Shown: positions 35,020 through 47,235, numbered from the stretch's first letter. The stretch is DNA of 64,000 nucleotides from Paragorgia papillata (GCA_035771165.1 JAWNZC010000314.1:5727001-5791000); one strand, 5' to 3'. Notes: a model not told the origin generated them from the sequence alone. Numbers and translations: made by a program.

Positions 35020-35395
35020 ACACTCCACTCCACTCCACTCCACTCCACCTCGCTTCGCTTCACTTCACTTCACTTCACTTCACTTCACTTCACTTCACTT
35101 CACTTCACTTCACTTCACCCCACTTCCCTCCACTTCACTTCACTCCACTTTACTCCCCTCCACTCCCCTCCACTCCACTTCACCCCACTTCACTTCACTT
35201 CACCTCACCTCACCTCACTTCGCTTCACTTCACTTCACTCCACTTCCCCCCACTTTACTTCACTTCACTCCACTTCACTCCACTCTACTCCCCACCACTC
35301 CCCTTCACCCCACTCCACTCCACTTTACTCTACTCTACTCCACTCCACTCCACTCCACTCCACTCCACTCCACTCCACTCCATTGCACTGCAGCA
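35020..35395. repeat. (CTCCA)n/(CTTCA)n array
   Basis: A pentanucleotide array of CACTC, CACTT and CCCTC units. It occupies most of the gap between the 7TM exon and the linker exon, so it would hide any small intervening exon. Confidence 0.95.
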
Positions 35396-35408
35396 CTGTA
35401 GTATAGTT

Positions 35409-36540
35409 TTAATGCAACTCTTTCCCCACTCCAATCCATTTAATAAAACGGAATTTGTTCAGTGGTATATCAAAATAGTAAATACCTTCATTAGATGTTT
35501 TAAACGTCCTCGCCTTTCCCTCAGAAGACGACTTGAATGTACTTTTATTAGACGCCGTGTATCTTCCTAACGGCGTTGAAAATGTGTAAAGAATAGGATT
35601 GATCGAACTGTTTATTGGCAACACAAACACCGCGATCCAGGCGTAGACCTGTTTTCTCGGGTCGTAAAAATGTCCAGTTAAAGACAAGATGCTTATTATG
35701 ATAACAGGAAACCAACAGAAGAAGTCAGTGAGAATAATAAACATCATTCTCTTCGCAATCGTCGAATCTTGGTTCATTCGTGTCGAACGCACAGCATTGC
35801 CTGCTTTGGTGATGGTCCTGTACATGAAAAAGTACGCAGTAACAATAAAGAGAAACGAGAAACCATTTAGACCAAGGAACACGAAAGCAGAATACTCCCA
35901 ACCAGCTGACTTATCCGTAGACAGTTGAAATGGTAGGCAGACTGCTGAGCGACCATAAAAATGTACATCTTGTTTAAAATCGTAGAAATAATCATTATAA
36001 AATAATGGTATTACTGCAATAATTGTACCAAACAACCACACAGAGATCATGATTGTCACCGCTTTCTTCATCGACATTCGTTGAAATTTGAATGGAAAGA
36101 CAATGCAAATTAAACGGTCGAATGTTATTACTGATAACGTAAAAACGGATACCTCACTTGATATGGTTGAAACTATACCAGCAAAGATACAGAGATCACT
36201 TGCTCGCCATGAAATACCATGTTTGAAATAAACACCTTGCCAAACAGTATCTTTGTAAGCAATGATTAACATATAGACTCCCATTAAGAAATCAGCCACA
36301 GCAAGATTGGTCAAGAGAAACGAGTTGACTTTATTTTTGTCTTTCTTGACAATCCTCCAGACAACGACAGCCATGTTTCCAGCAAACGCCATCACACCCA
36401 GGACCCAAATAGAATACTTCAGCACTGTGTTTTTAAGCAGCTCGTCACAACTTGAAACGCCGTAATTTACAAGTGATGTGCATGAGACATGTGGTAAGCT
36501 TTTTTCAGCGTAACAACACAAAGTGAAGTGGTCCACTTTT
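35409..36540 (-). CDS. LGR-type seven-transmembrane domain exon
   Basis: One exon carries the whole rhodopsin-class 7TM core. It opens after TTTACAG with a Cys-rich hinge (FTLCCYAEKSLPHVSC, then GVSSCDELL), as in leucine-rich-repeat GPCRs. Landmarks are GN in TM1, NLAVADFLMG in TM2, SSEVSVFTLSVITFDRLICI in TM3 (DRL in place of DRY), FFCWFP in TM6 and NPILY in TM7. The SSEVSV..L...T...CIV.PF pattern resembles type C LGRs (relaxin receptor/GRL101 group). The reading frame stops at 35409, but a consensus-like donor (GAAG/GTATTT) at 35486/35485 could splice away the last 25 residues. It joins in phase 2 with the LRR exons. It would couple extracellular ligand binding to G proteins at the plasma membrane. 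Confidence 0.9.
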
Positions 36541-37873
36541 CTGTAAAGTTAATAGATTAATCCTGAGAGTATTAATGTTAGACAGTCGTTTGTCTATGCA
36601 TAGTTAATAGAAAATAAACATGGTTTGGAAACCCGGCAAACTTCAAAGCGGTCAACAATCAAGCTACGATTCATGTTGAAAGGTACATGAAGGTGCCAAA
36701 TCCTTTGTTTTAGGTTTATTAATATTTAAACAGTACGGTTGAGTGATTGAACCCAAACGTTGCTATTGGATGATTGCTTCATTATACAGAAAACACAATA
36801 TGTTCAGTAACCGTGAAAGTGCAAAAATTTCCATAAACCTGAACAAAAACATAAAACAATGACTTTTGTTGAGCTTCCAAACCATGTATATTTTCTATTA
36901 ACTATGGTCTATGGTATGTGTAGCCTTGACAGAGATTGTTGTTGCTGTTGTCCTCATTTCCTTATATTTGTTCTTATTTGTTGTGTTGTTTTGTGTTGTA
37001 GTGTTCGCCAGTGCTTTGTTTTTACGCTAAACCGTCGATAGGAAAGGTATATGGGTCCACTGGGGTTATAACAATCGGTTAAACAGAATATTGGGCGCGG
37101 TTATGACTAAATGAGAACGAAATTTAAATTCCGGCTTAAGGTTGGAAGTACTTTGTTTTGGTTTTAGGAACGGCATCTAGAGGAACTTTTTGTACCGCTT
37201 AGATTTCGGTATTCGCTGCGTTTGTACCTTTTGAAAAGGAACATATTCAAGCGGAACGTTTCGTTCTCATTTGAATTGGGGAATGTTTTGTTCCGATATT
37301 CAAAAATAGGAACGGGCTTAAATTAAGAACAAACTGTTCCGCATGAGCTAGACCGCTTTAAATAGGACCTCTTTGTTCCTTATTTTAAAGGTTATTTCGT
37401 TCCATTTGTTTCTTCTCATAGGAACAAATAAAGAAGTTAATATATTCCAAACTAATGGCTACCTGCATAAGCTCGGTAGCTGGTCGTTTCCATATGGTAG
37501 CCGGTCAATTTAACAAGGTTTTAACTAGTAGCCGGTGGTTATGAATACAATTAAGTTACAGATCCAATTTACATATAATTATATTCTCTCGCATTAAACG
37601 AAAAACATCGATTTTGACAGTGGGAACGCTTTGTTCAGATTCTGTAATCTGAAGTAAAAGTTAGGCACTAAAAGTTAGGCACTAAATGCTATACTGTAAG
37701 GCCCACTCTCTTCAAGATGTGTACATTTGTGGTACATTTATATATACAAACGAGCACGTGTGATTTTGTTCACTCACTTCACGGAATGTCGGAAAGTGCT
37801 CAATACCATAAACGTAGAGCGAATATAGTACAGTTTAAGTGGGCTTACCTCAAAATGTTGAGTGTCGCAACTG

Positions 37874-37919
37874 TCAGTTTCACGCGGGGCGATCTTCAGG
37901 TCGCCCCGCGTGAAACTGA
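37874..37919. repeat. GC-rich perfect hairpin, 19-bp stem
   Basis: The arms TCAGTTTCACGCGGGGCGA and TCGCCCCGCGTGAAACTGA surround an 8-base loop TCTTCAGG. A (TGTTGT)n and (CCA)n microsatellite follows to 38145. It lies in the intron between the last LRR exon and the 7TM exon. Confidence 0.95.
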
Positions 37920-38201
37920 TAGTTGTTGGTGTTGTTGTTGGTGTTGTTGGTGTTGTTGGTGTTGTTGGTGTTGCTGTTGTTGTTGTTGCTACTGCTGCTG
38001 TTCTTTCGATTACTTCACCACCACTACCACCACGGCCATCACAGGTACCATCACCAGCACCACTACCACCACCACCATTACCATCACTACCACTACCATT
38101 ACAATCACCAATACCACCACTGCCACCACCACCATCACTGTCAACTGAACTTTGGATTAAACATTCCAAGCTTTAAATGTAGAAAGACTTCATTTACTTA
38201 C

Positions 38202-41200
38202 AATAATTTCAACGATGAAAGCGGTGTAAATAAACTGGTTGGAATTGTATGGATATGGTTGTTTGATAAATCACTGAAAGCAAAAACAACAAACAGATTA
38301 CAAATACCGTATTTTCCTGACTATAAACCCCATTTTTGTCCCAAAATCTGACGTCATGCGGTTTATACACTACACATGTAAAAACGCACAGGCTGTTCCG
38401 ACAGGCTGTCATAGTCACGTGTTCACACTGGCTGTCCCAGGTTGTTGACAACTTGTAACAAGGCTGATGACTCCAACAGACTGATGACAAGTTGTTCCAA
38501 CAACCTGTTACCGCTCTGCACTTAACAAGTTGTTAACAGGTTGATGCTAACAAGGCTGTAGCAGCTTTTTGAATGAACAGCATTGTTACAACTTGTTAAC
38601 AGCCTTGCTACCAGCCTGTTGCGAACACAGCTTGTTGACAAGCTGTGAGATTTTTACATGTGTAGTGCAGTTTACATGTGAATAAATTGAACACTTTTTA
38701 GCTACGATACAATAATCTAAGAAATTCTCGCAATTATTGTAGACGTCGCGGCACTACGCGGTGAAAGACGTTACACTAAACTTTAAGTTGTTACGTTACG
38801 TAATACTATGATTGACTCGTTTTCTTTTGTTCCCACCCGGACCGGGTCATTTAATTTCTAATTTCCCCCAATTTCCTCCTCGGGCGGATTTGTGGAAGAC
38901 TTTCACAAATCCTCCCTCGGCTATCCTCACCTCTGCATCCATCTTCCCTCTGCATCCATCCTTCCCTCTGCATCCATACTCCTCTCTGCATCTATCCTTC
39001 CCTCTGCATCCATCCTTCCACCTGCATCCATCCTCACCTCTGCATCCATCCTTCCCTCTGCATCCATCCTCACCTCTGCATCCATCCTCCTCTCTGCATC
39101 CATCCTCCTCTTTGCATCCATCCTCCTCTCTGCATCCATCCTCCTCTCTGCATCCATCCTCCTCTCTGCATCCATCCTTCCACCTGCATCCATCCTCACC
39201 TCTGCATCCATCCTTCCCTCTGCATCCATCCTCCTCTTTGCATCCATCCTTCCCTCTGCATCCATCCTCCTCTTTGCATCCATCCTTCCCTCTGCATCCA
39301 TCCTCCTCTTTGCATCCATCCTCCTCTCTGCATCCATCCTCCTCTCTGCATCCATCCTTCCCTCTGCATCCATCCTCACCTCTGCATCCATCCTTCCCTC
39401 TGCATCCATCCTCACCTCTGCATCCATCCATCCCTCTGCATCCATCCTCCTCTCTGCATCCATCCTCCTCTCTGCATCCATCCTCCTCTCTGCATCCATC
39501 CTCCTCTCTGCATCCATCCTCCTCTCTGCATCCATCCTCCCCTCTGCATCCATCCTTCCCTCTGCATCCATCCTTCCCTCTGCATCCATCCTCCTCTCTG
39601 CATCCATCCTCCTCTCTGCATCCATCCTCCTCTCTGCATCCATCCTCCCCTCTGCATCCATCCTCCCTCTGCATCCATCCTTCCCTCTGCATCCATCCTT
39701 CCCTCTGCATCCATCCTTCCCTCTGCATCCATCCATCCCTCTGCATCCATCCTCCTCTTTGCATCCATCCTCCTCTCTGCATCCATCCTCCTCTCTGCAT
39801 CCATCCTCCTCTCTGCATCCATCCTCCCCTCTGCATCCATCCTTCCCTCTGCATCCATCCTTCCCTCTGCATCCATCCTCCCTTCTCTCTGTATCCATCC
39901 TCACCTCTGCATCCATCCTTTCCTCTGCATCCATCCTCCTCTCTGCATCCATCCTCCTCTCTGCATCCATCCTCCTCTCTGCATCCAACCTCCTCTCTGC
40001 ATCCATCCTTCCCTCTGCATCCATCCTTCCCTCTGCATCCATCCTCCTCTCTGCATCCATCCTTCCCTCTGCATCCATCCTCCTCTCTGCATCCATCCTC
40101 CTCTCTGCATCCATCCTCCTCTCTGCATCCATCCTCCTCTCTGCATCCATCCTCCCCTCTGCATCCATCCTTCCCTCTGCATCCATCCTTCCCTCTGCAT
40201 CCATCCTCCTCTCTGCATCCATCCTCCTCTCTGCATCCACCCTCCTCTCTACATCCATCCTTCCCTCTGCATCCATCCTCCTCTCTGCATCCATCCTCCT
40301 CTCTGCATCCACCCTCCTCTCTGCATCCATCCTCCCCTCTGCATCCATCTTTCCCTCTGCATCCATCCTTCCCTCTGCATCCATCCTTCCCTCTGCATCC
40401 ATCCTTCCCTCTGCATCCATCCTTCCACCTGCATCCATCCTTCCCTCTGCATCCATCCTTCCACCTGCATCCATCCTCACCTGCATCCATCCTTCCACCT
40501 GCATCCATCCTCACCTGTGCACCCATCCTCATCTCTGCATCCATCCTCCCCCGGGGACATTTAATCAGTAATTTCCCGACATGTCTTTCTTCGTTTGCAA
40601 GATATATTTCAATTTGTTTAATATGTAAATGAGATGGGCTCTGACGTCAGGAGCAGGGTAGAGTATTTTTACACAAAGCAACATCAGTTATGAAATGTTC
40701 AGTGTCACAAGGCGTTTTTATGTGCACAGTTTCAAGTAATTTCGTTGAACAAATTTAGAGATATAATTGATTTTCTTACGTGTGAAAATACTGTACCCTG
40801 CTCCTGACGTCAGAGACCATCTCATTTACATATTAAACATATTGAAATATCTTGAAAACGAAGAAAGATACGGAAAAATTGTAAAAGATCTTCTATTACA
40901 ATTTTATGAGTTCTCTCAAATTAGACAAACTTAATTTTTGTTGTCAATGTCCTTTAATTACGCTATGTAATAACTTGTTACGTTGTAAGACAACCAAGAC
41001 CAGCCGACAACTTGAAAAAGTATAGAATCAAACATATTCCGAAGAATAATGCCATCCTGAAAACTCAGATATGAGTCAAACAAGTGGAACTATAGTGAAA
41101 ATTGTAATATTTCGACTTTATTTCAAAGTCATCATCAGACAAGTGAAAATACAAAAACATGCCAGGTCTTGAATTTTTGACTTGTATATTTAGACCTGGC

Positions 41201-44200
41201 ATGTTTTTTTATTTTCACTTGTCCGATGATGACTTTGAAATAAAGTCGAAATATTACAATTTTCACTATAGTTCCACTTGTTTAACTCATATCTTGAGTT
41301 TTCAGGATGGCATTATTCTTCGAAATATATGTTATATTCTGTACTGTTACGTTGTAAGACATGCCAGTTTAGAACGGTGGCGTATATAACGGTGCGGTTT
41401 ATCTAACGATTATTCCGAAGAATTACCGAAAAACTGGCAATGCGGTTTATTCGACTAATAGTCGCAGATCTAGAAAATACGGTAGTTGCGCGCATTTTCA
41501 TGCGGTGTAAGTTCTTCTATAAATATGACTTACAGCTCAATTAAATTACGGAGGTCATCAAAAGCTCCTGCATCAATAGATTTAAGCTCATTATCATTAA
41601 ATTTTCTAAAAAAATAAAAAAGAAAATTGAAAGAAAGTTAGAAAAATGATAGCCCAGCAAATAACTTTAAGGAAAACCATAACGAATACATATTTCAAAA
41701 AAATTTAATACTGACGTTTCGTTACTAACCTAGTAACATCTTCAGAGTGAATAAATTATTTACAGAGATTGAGATTAAATAGTTAACTGATACATAAATT
41801 AGACGGAAGTGACAGAGGAGTAATTAACGACCCCACAAGCACTTCGAAGCGAACGAGTGACATATCCTGTTGAACACGAGAAATAAATTTCATATTTCCA
41901 AGCATCCATGTATTGTTCTGTTTATTATATAAAAAAATTGTCCTATTGCCTTGCAAAAATTGCATTAAACTATAATGCTGATTCAGCGATAATCGTCACA
42001 TGTGCGATTATCATTAAATAATTGCACATGTGAGATTATCACTTTTATTAGTGGCGGAAAAATCAATAAAACACTCTATTTTATATAATAATATTATTAT
42101 AATGAGCATAAAGAAGACGTGAGAAAGAAAGTTAGCTAGAATTACAGTACATGTGTTTTGGACACCATTGGAAGCATAGAGATCATATAAATACTAGAGG
42201 GGGAATCCTATCTTAATTTCAGTCAACCGTGGGTAACCAATTGAACGCCGCCATCTTGGATTTTTTTTGAGTTGGTTGGCAAAGGACTGGGTCTAGTGCA
42301 TTTGGCAACCAATTCACTGAAATATCATAGGTAATGGCGGCTGCGCCACGTGGCTACCAAATTTTCCCGCCAATGCCCCCTCTAGTATTTATATGATCTC
42401 TATGGTTCGAAGAACGATTGGTAAAAAGAGTGGGGGCAAGGGAGGATCTTGTCACGAGTTCACAGAACTTTTTTGGCATTTCACGAATCACAAAAATAAA
42501 ATAGCATCTTCATGACTTTTTCAACAGTTCAATCACGATTTACGGGACAATATTGCTCTAAATCACGATTCACAAAGCTCAAAAATAGCCAATCACGGGT
42601 TCCCGAAAATAACCTTGCCTCCCTTTACAAAACTACAAGTTTATATTTATCCAACTTACAGAATTTCGAGAGAGGTCATTCCTTGAAGCCATTTCTTTTT
42701 TATCATTTCCAGATTGTTTCGCTGAAGAAATCTAGAGAAATTCAAATCAAGCTGCAGACTACTATTATAGTTTAGTAGAAACTTACTAGTATACTATTGC
42801 AAATGCTGCAATCTGATTGGCTACTTTACTCGATATCTATTCGTCGATATATAGCGAGTAAGAAATTGAGTACCAGTACTCGCGCGGCCATGCAGTAAAA
42901 TTCACGGAGGCCACGAGGAGTGAAAGATTTGTTTTGCCTTGGTTTTCACACAGGAACAATGGTTATGCTTCGTTTTTGGCAATAATTTGGAAGAACTAAG
43001 GTACACAAGTTAGTTTCCACTAAAACAATTAGATTATTCGCTTTCAATTTCTACGAGATGATCGAGCTCCCCTCTCGTCAGCTATTCACTCATAGCAATT
43101 TCGAGCTCATAATCTAATTGTTAAATATTATATATATTATAAATAGACTAACCGAAATTAGACTGTTCACGATTTTTTTACGCTTCGGCGTACCTTCGTG
43201 ATACTTTCGGGATACCTTCGAGATATTTTGGGGTAGTAGGTTCGGCGTGCCTTCGTGCTACTTTCGGGATATCTTCGAGATATTTTGGGATACCATCGCA
43301 ATACTTTCAGATACCTTCGGGATATTTTCAGAATACCTTCGGAATTCTCTCGGGATACCTTCGCTTGCACCCTCTCATTATTGCTATATTTTTATCACCA
43401 GCAAGTACTTACAAAACTTTTATTGTGTTTCTAACTTCCTTAAAAACATCATCTTCAATGCTGGACAATTCATTGTGGTCTAAGTACCTAAAATCAACAC
43501 AAAATACACGAGTTCAATCAATGCAAAACAGTGTATAGTTCAGGAAATAAATATTTAGCGGTTGTGGTTACCGTGTTTAAAGTTATTAAATAAATAAATA
43601 AATAAACAAACAAACAAACAAACAAACAAACAAACAAACAAACAAACAAACAAACAAACAAACAAACAAACAAACAAAGACATAAATAAATAAACAAACA
43701 AACAAACAAACAAACAAACAAACAAACAAACAAAAAAACCCAACAACAAACAAACAAACAAACAAACAAACACATAAATAAATAAACAAACAAACAAACA
43801 AACAAACAAACAAACAAACAAACAAACAAACAAACAAACAAACAAACAAACAAACAAACAAACAAACAAACAAACAAACACATAAATAAATAAATTAGCA
43901 GTTTAAATTCGTACAGATTACTTACAAAAATTGAAGGCTTTGAAGTCCAAGAAACACGCCATCTTCTAGACTACTTAATCTATTCAAACGAAGACTCCTG
44001 GAAAATTTAAGAAAGAATGTAATATTTAATTAATATAAAAAATACATTGGATAGGCGTAAGAAAAATTACGACATTTTTGCTGTCAAAGTTGATAAAGAG
44101 TTACCAAAAGTAATATCGGAAAAAGGGAAGAGGTGTTTGCAGGTCTTTAGAAGCAAAAATTCCTTTCGTAATCGCACAAGTGCAAGAAGTTCAGTTCAGT

Positions 44201-45754
44201 TCAATCGCTATAGACCGTTTGTACATGACGTCACGGCCACCATCTTGGTTGACTTTTCAGTTGACACACCACTGACATGTTTTAGCAAGGCTATGATCAA
44301 CCAAGAAGGCGTCCAATGTCACGTGATAGTAAACAATCTATTGATGATTACTAAATATAAACTTACAGAGATCGAAGTCGAGATAATGATGAAAATTGAC
44401 GGAGTTCTAATGTCTGTATCCGATTGCCACTGAGATCCCTTGAAGAACAATACAACAATATCATTCACCATTACCATCACCATCACCATCACCATCGCCA
44501 TCGCCATCGCCATAACCATCACCATCACCATCACCATTACCATAACTATAACCATTACCATAACCATTATCATCACCATCACCATTACCATACCATTACC
44601 ATAACCATTACCATAACCATTACCAAAACCATCACCATCACCATCACCATCACCATAACCATTACCATTACCATAACTATTACCATAACCATTACCATAA
44701 CCATTATCATCACCATCACCATTACCATAGCCATCACCATCACCATAACCATCACCATTACCATCACCATCACCATCACCATCATATACTTACAAAATCT
44801 CTAGTGACGAGTTTTCTCTGAAAAGATTTCTAGGAAAGTTTCTCATCATGTTCCTTGAAAGTTGACTACGTTAAAAAAAAATTCTTATAAGATAACACTC
44901 ATAACAAACTGACAGCGTCAGGCTGTAGCAATCTGATGGTTTATGAGCGCTGTGCCTAGTTGGTCTACTCACATGGTTTTTAAAGAAGGTAATTTGCGAA
45001 ATGCTTCTCCCTCGATAGTTGCAATCAGATTGTCGTTTAAATTTCTGAGAAAACAAACAAAAAGAAAATAATAAATTTGACGTATCAAGATATAATAGCT
45101 TTGTCGTGCAAGACAATCTGCAAAATTCATGTATACAATATCTTAGGCTTTCTCGCTACGATAAAAACAATAAGAGCGAAATAAAAAGCAAGATGATGAC
45201 GAAAGCGCAAGATGATGACGACAGCAAGATGACGAAAGCAAGATGATGATGACAGCAAGATGATATGATGACGACAGCAATATGGCGACGACAGCAAGGT
45301 AATGACGAAAGCAAGATGATAACGAAAGCAAGATGACGACGAAAGCGAGATGACGAAAGCAAGATGATGACGAAAGCAAGATGATGACGACAGCAAGGTG
45401 ACGAAAGCAAGATGATGACGACAGCAAGATGATGACAAAGCAAGATGATGACGACAGTAAGATGATGACGAAAGCAAAATGATGACGAAAGAAACATGAC
45501 GACAGCAACATAATGACGACAGTAACATGATGACGAACTACGATATTGACGTAAGCAATGTAAGCGCGCAAACGTTCCAACCGATAAAAGAGCAGAATTG
45601 CGTAGTAGTGGTTTAGTTCTTATTTCGACCTGACAGAGGCAAACAATAAGGATAAAAATTGTGATCCATATATACTACTCACAAATATTCCAACTCGACA
45701 GAGTTTGTAAAATCGCTAGCAGTAATTTTGTAAATGGAACTTTTGTCAAAAATT
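38202..45754 (-). CDS. Eight LRR exons of the receptor
   Basis: Eight separate exons each encode one leucine-rich repeat: 45683-45754, 44973-45044, 44794-44865, 43926-43997, 43413-43487, 42660-42731, 41534-41605 and 38202-38273. Seven are exactly 72 bases (24 residues) and one is 75. All begin and end in phase 2 with GTAAGT or GTGAGT donors. Typical units are [40 protein letters not shown] and [20 protein letters not shown], the LxxNxLxxIxxxxFxxLxxL pattern. One-repeat-per-exon phase-2 structure is the known arrangement in LGR genes. The LRR solenoid would be the main ligand-binding arm next to the membrane. More repeats could be hidden in the 38.3-41.5 kb intron, but I see none. Confidence 0.9.
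38371..38668. mobile_element. Inverted-repeat element with AACAAGTTGTT words
   Basis: The ends CACTACACATGTAAAAA and TTTTTACATGTGTAGTG are exact inverse copies. The interior is built from overlapping palindromes such as AACAAGTTGTTAACAGG. Intronic and non-coding. Confidence 0.7.
38925..40545 (+). repeat. 1.6-kb minisatellite, 18-bp unit
   Basis: About 90 copies of an 18-bp unit near CTCTCTGCATCCATCCTC with a few third-position-like variants. Because 18 is divisible by three, several frames stay open for more than 500 codons on both strands (LHPSSS-type and MDAERR-type). I regard these as artefacts of the repeat. Confidence 0.95.
40585..40875. mobile_element. Foldback family F3, copy 1
   Basis: The arms AAGATATATTTCAATTTG / AATATCTTGAAAACG and TGTAAATGAGATGG / CCATCTCATTTACA, with inner arms CTGACGTCAGGAGCAGGGTA and complement. 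Related copies lie at 46840-47235 and, split, at 54365-55570. Confidence 0.7.
41040..41340. mobile_element. Long near-perfect palindrome, ~300 bp
   Basis: The left arm (CGAAGAATAATGCCATCCTG ... ACATGCCAGGTC) and right arm (GACCTGGCATGT ... CAGGATGGCATTATTCTTCG) are almost exact inverses around 41185. Each arm carries a CTGATGA (CCGATGA in the right arm)...GAAA motif (41105-41139 minus, 41223-41256 plus). Confidence 0.85.
41855..42095. mobile_element. Foldback family F1, copy 2 (3' half)
   Basis: From CGAAGCGAACGAGTGACATA through TGTGCGATTATC palindromes to AGTGGCGGAAAAATCAATAA, nearly identical to 12888-13130. Confidence 0.8.
42175..42404. mobile_element. MITE, 230 bp, 29-bp perfect inverted ends
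   Basis: Begins CATAGAGATCATATAAATAC and ends with the exact reverse complement, both running into GGGGG / CCCCC. The interior has no frame. Confidence 0.8.
43595..43885. repeat. (AAAC)n microsatellite
   Basis: About 70 AAAC units with two (ATAA) interruptions. It starts about 35 bases past the donor of the LRR exon at 43926. Confidence 0.98.
44458..44785. repeat. (CATCAC/CATTAC)n microsatellite
   Basis: A 330-base array reaching to within a few bases of the donor of the LRR exon at 44794. Confidence 0.98.
45178..45545. repeat. (GATGACGAAAGCAA)n minisatellite
   Basis: About 25 copies of a 12-15-bp unit around AAGATGATGACGAAAGC. It lies in the intron between the first two LRR exons. Confidence 0.9.
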
Positions 45755-45919
45755 CTACAGCAAAAAATCAAAATAAAAGTATGTTATAGTTTTGGTTCCA
45801 GATACTGAACATGTACGCAGGCGGACTGGAGACACTCATTCTAATAACATGCTATTAAAATAAAACAAGCAAAAGTTATCGTTAGTTTCAAACAACGTTA
45901 TTAATTGCTGCCAAGAAAT

Positions 45920-46520
45920 ACAGAGAATAATATATGGATGTGCGGAAATATTAAATGTATTTCAAGTGTTGACCAGGATATCTCACAAGTGAGCAAAACG
46001 AACGAGTAAGATATCCTTGTTCAACACGAGAAATAATTTCATATTTCCAAGCATTTCTGTTTAAATAGAAACAGTCCTAATTCCCCACAAAAATAGAGCA
46101 GTTTACGCTAATGCGTTTCATGATAATCGACACATGTGAGATTATCCTGAATAATGACACATGTGAGATTATCGTTTTTATTAGTGGCGGAAATATTAAA
46201 CGTGATCTACAGTGCGATCTGCGCATGATCCGCCATCTTTGTTTTGATGGCCCACAAACGTGACATTCATCGATAATTACATGAAGTACTACGACCAAGC
46301 GATTCGGCGAGGATATCTCTTCGGATTTCTTCTATTTCCGCTAAAAATGTTTTGTTTCAAGTACAAGTAATGAAGAGGAAGCAAGAAAAGCTTACAATCT
46401 TGAAAGAGGTATATCAGTTTTTGTTTTTGTAAATAAAGATGTAAACATTAGTTTCGTACATGCGCAGAACGGACTGTAGATCACCTTTAATAAAACACTG
46501 CATTTTATATAACAAAGTTG
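45920..46520. mobile_element. Foldback family F1, copy 3 (with insertion)
   Basis: Same landmarks as 12805-13140 (ATGGATGTGCGGAAATATTA, ACACGAGAAATAATTTC, ACACATGTGAGATTATC). It is interrupted after AGTGGCGGAAATATTAAACG by about 280 bases beginning near CTACAGTGCGATCTGCGC. Confidence 0.7.
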
Positions 46521-46586
46521 TTTAATTTATGACGAACTTGACGAATACAAGATTTGAAGAGACAGGCAGTGATAAAATAAACATAC

Positions 46587-46701
46587 ATTACACTCGTATG
46601 TGGAGGAAATTGCAAAGGAACCTGAAGTAAACCTTTTCCAGCCACGGAGATTTTTGTTTGATTCGATGGCCAACGATAACAGCGACAGTTTGTCGGACAA
46701 T
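46587..46701 (-). CDS. LRR N-terminal cap exon
   Basis: A 115-base exon entering in phase 1 and leaving in phase 2, so it converts the phase-1 ectodomain exons to the phase-2 LRR exons. It encodes DCPTNCRCYRWPSNQ and then GLLQVPLQFPPHTSV. The CPxxCxC cluster and the LxxVPxxFPxxT tail are the LRRNT signature. Confidence 0.85.
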
Positions 46702-46839
46702 CTAGACGAAATGAACAATAAATATTATCAATACTGTGACAATGGCAGCTCAATGATACTTCATTTTAACAAAAATACATTTTTTTTTAAGTGTCTATGA
46801 AACAAAAATTAAGTCCGTCTTATTTGAAAGAACTCTTAA

Positions 46840-47235
46840 AATGACAATATAACATCTTTTACAGATTTTCGTTTCCTTGCTTCGTTTTTGAGATATTTCA
46901 GTTTGTTTGATATGTAAATTTGACTTATATTAGTTATATAAGATAATTTTACGTCACACTTTGCATGACTTATCGCAAAGTGTTCAATATCTTTGTTATT
47001 ATCGAACAAAAGCACTTGGAAAATTAGGAACCATGTGTGAGTGTTTCTCCTGCAACAGAGTTTGTAAATTTTAAGTGTATTTGTTTGATAATAACAAAGA
47101 TATATAATCTTTTGCGATAAGTCATTATGCAAAGTGTGACGTAAAATTATCTTATAAGTTAAATTTACATGTCAAACGAACTGAAATATCTCAAAAACGA
47201 AGCAAGGAAACCAAAAACTGTAAAATATTTTATGT
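46840..47235. mobile_element. Foldback family F3, copy 2
   Basis: The arms CTTGCTTCGTTTTTGAGATA / TATCTCAAAAACGAAGCAAG and TTTACGTCACACTTTGCATG / complement surround a centre near 47040. Confidence 0.75.

Noticed and set aside
37846..37925. Possible extra exon between the last LRR and the 7TM exon (ending at GAG/GTAAGC)
   Set aside because: Its open frame leaves phase 0, which does not fit the phase-2 neighbours, and most of it is the perfect hairpin. The LRR exon at 38202 joins the 7TM exon directly in phase.
38812..40632. Open frames of more than 500 codons on both strands
   Set aside because: They are created by an 18-bp minisatellite whose unit length is divisible by three; no domain, no splice context and equal openness in several frames.
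44047..44433. Plus-strand 128-codon frame as a gene
   Set aside because: No recognisable domain, no upstream signals, and it lies antisense in an intron between LRR exons.
44319..44804. Met/Val and Ile/Thr repeat frames near 44.5 kb
   Set aside because: Shadows of the CATCAC/CATTAC microsatellite.
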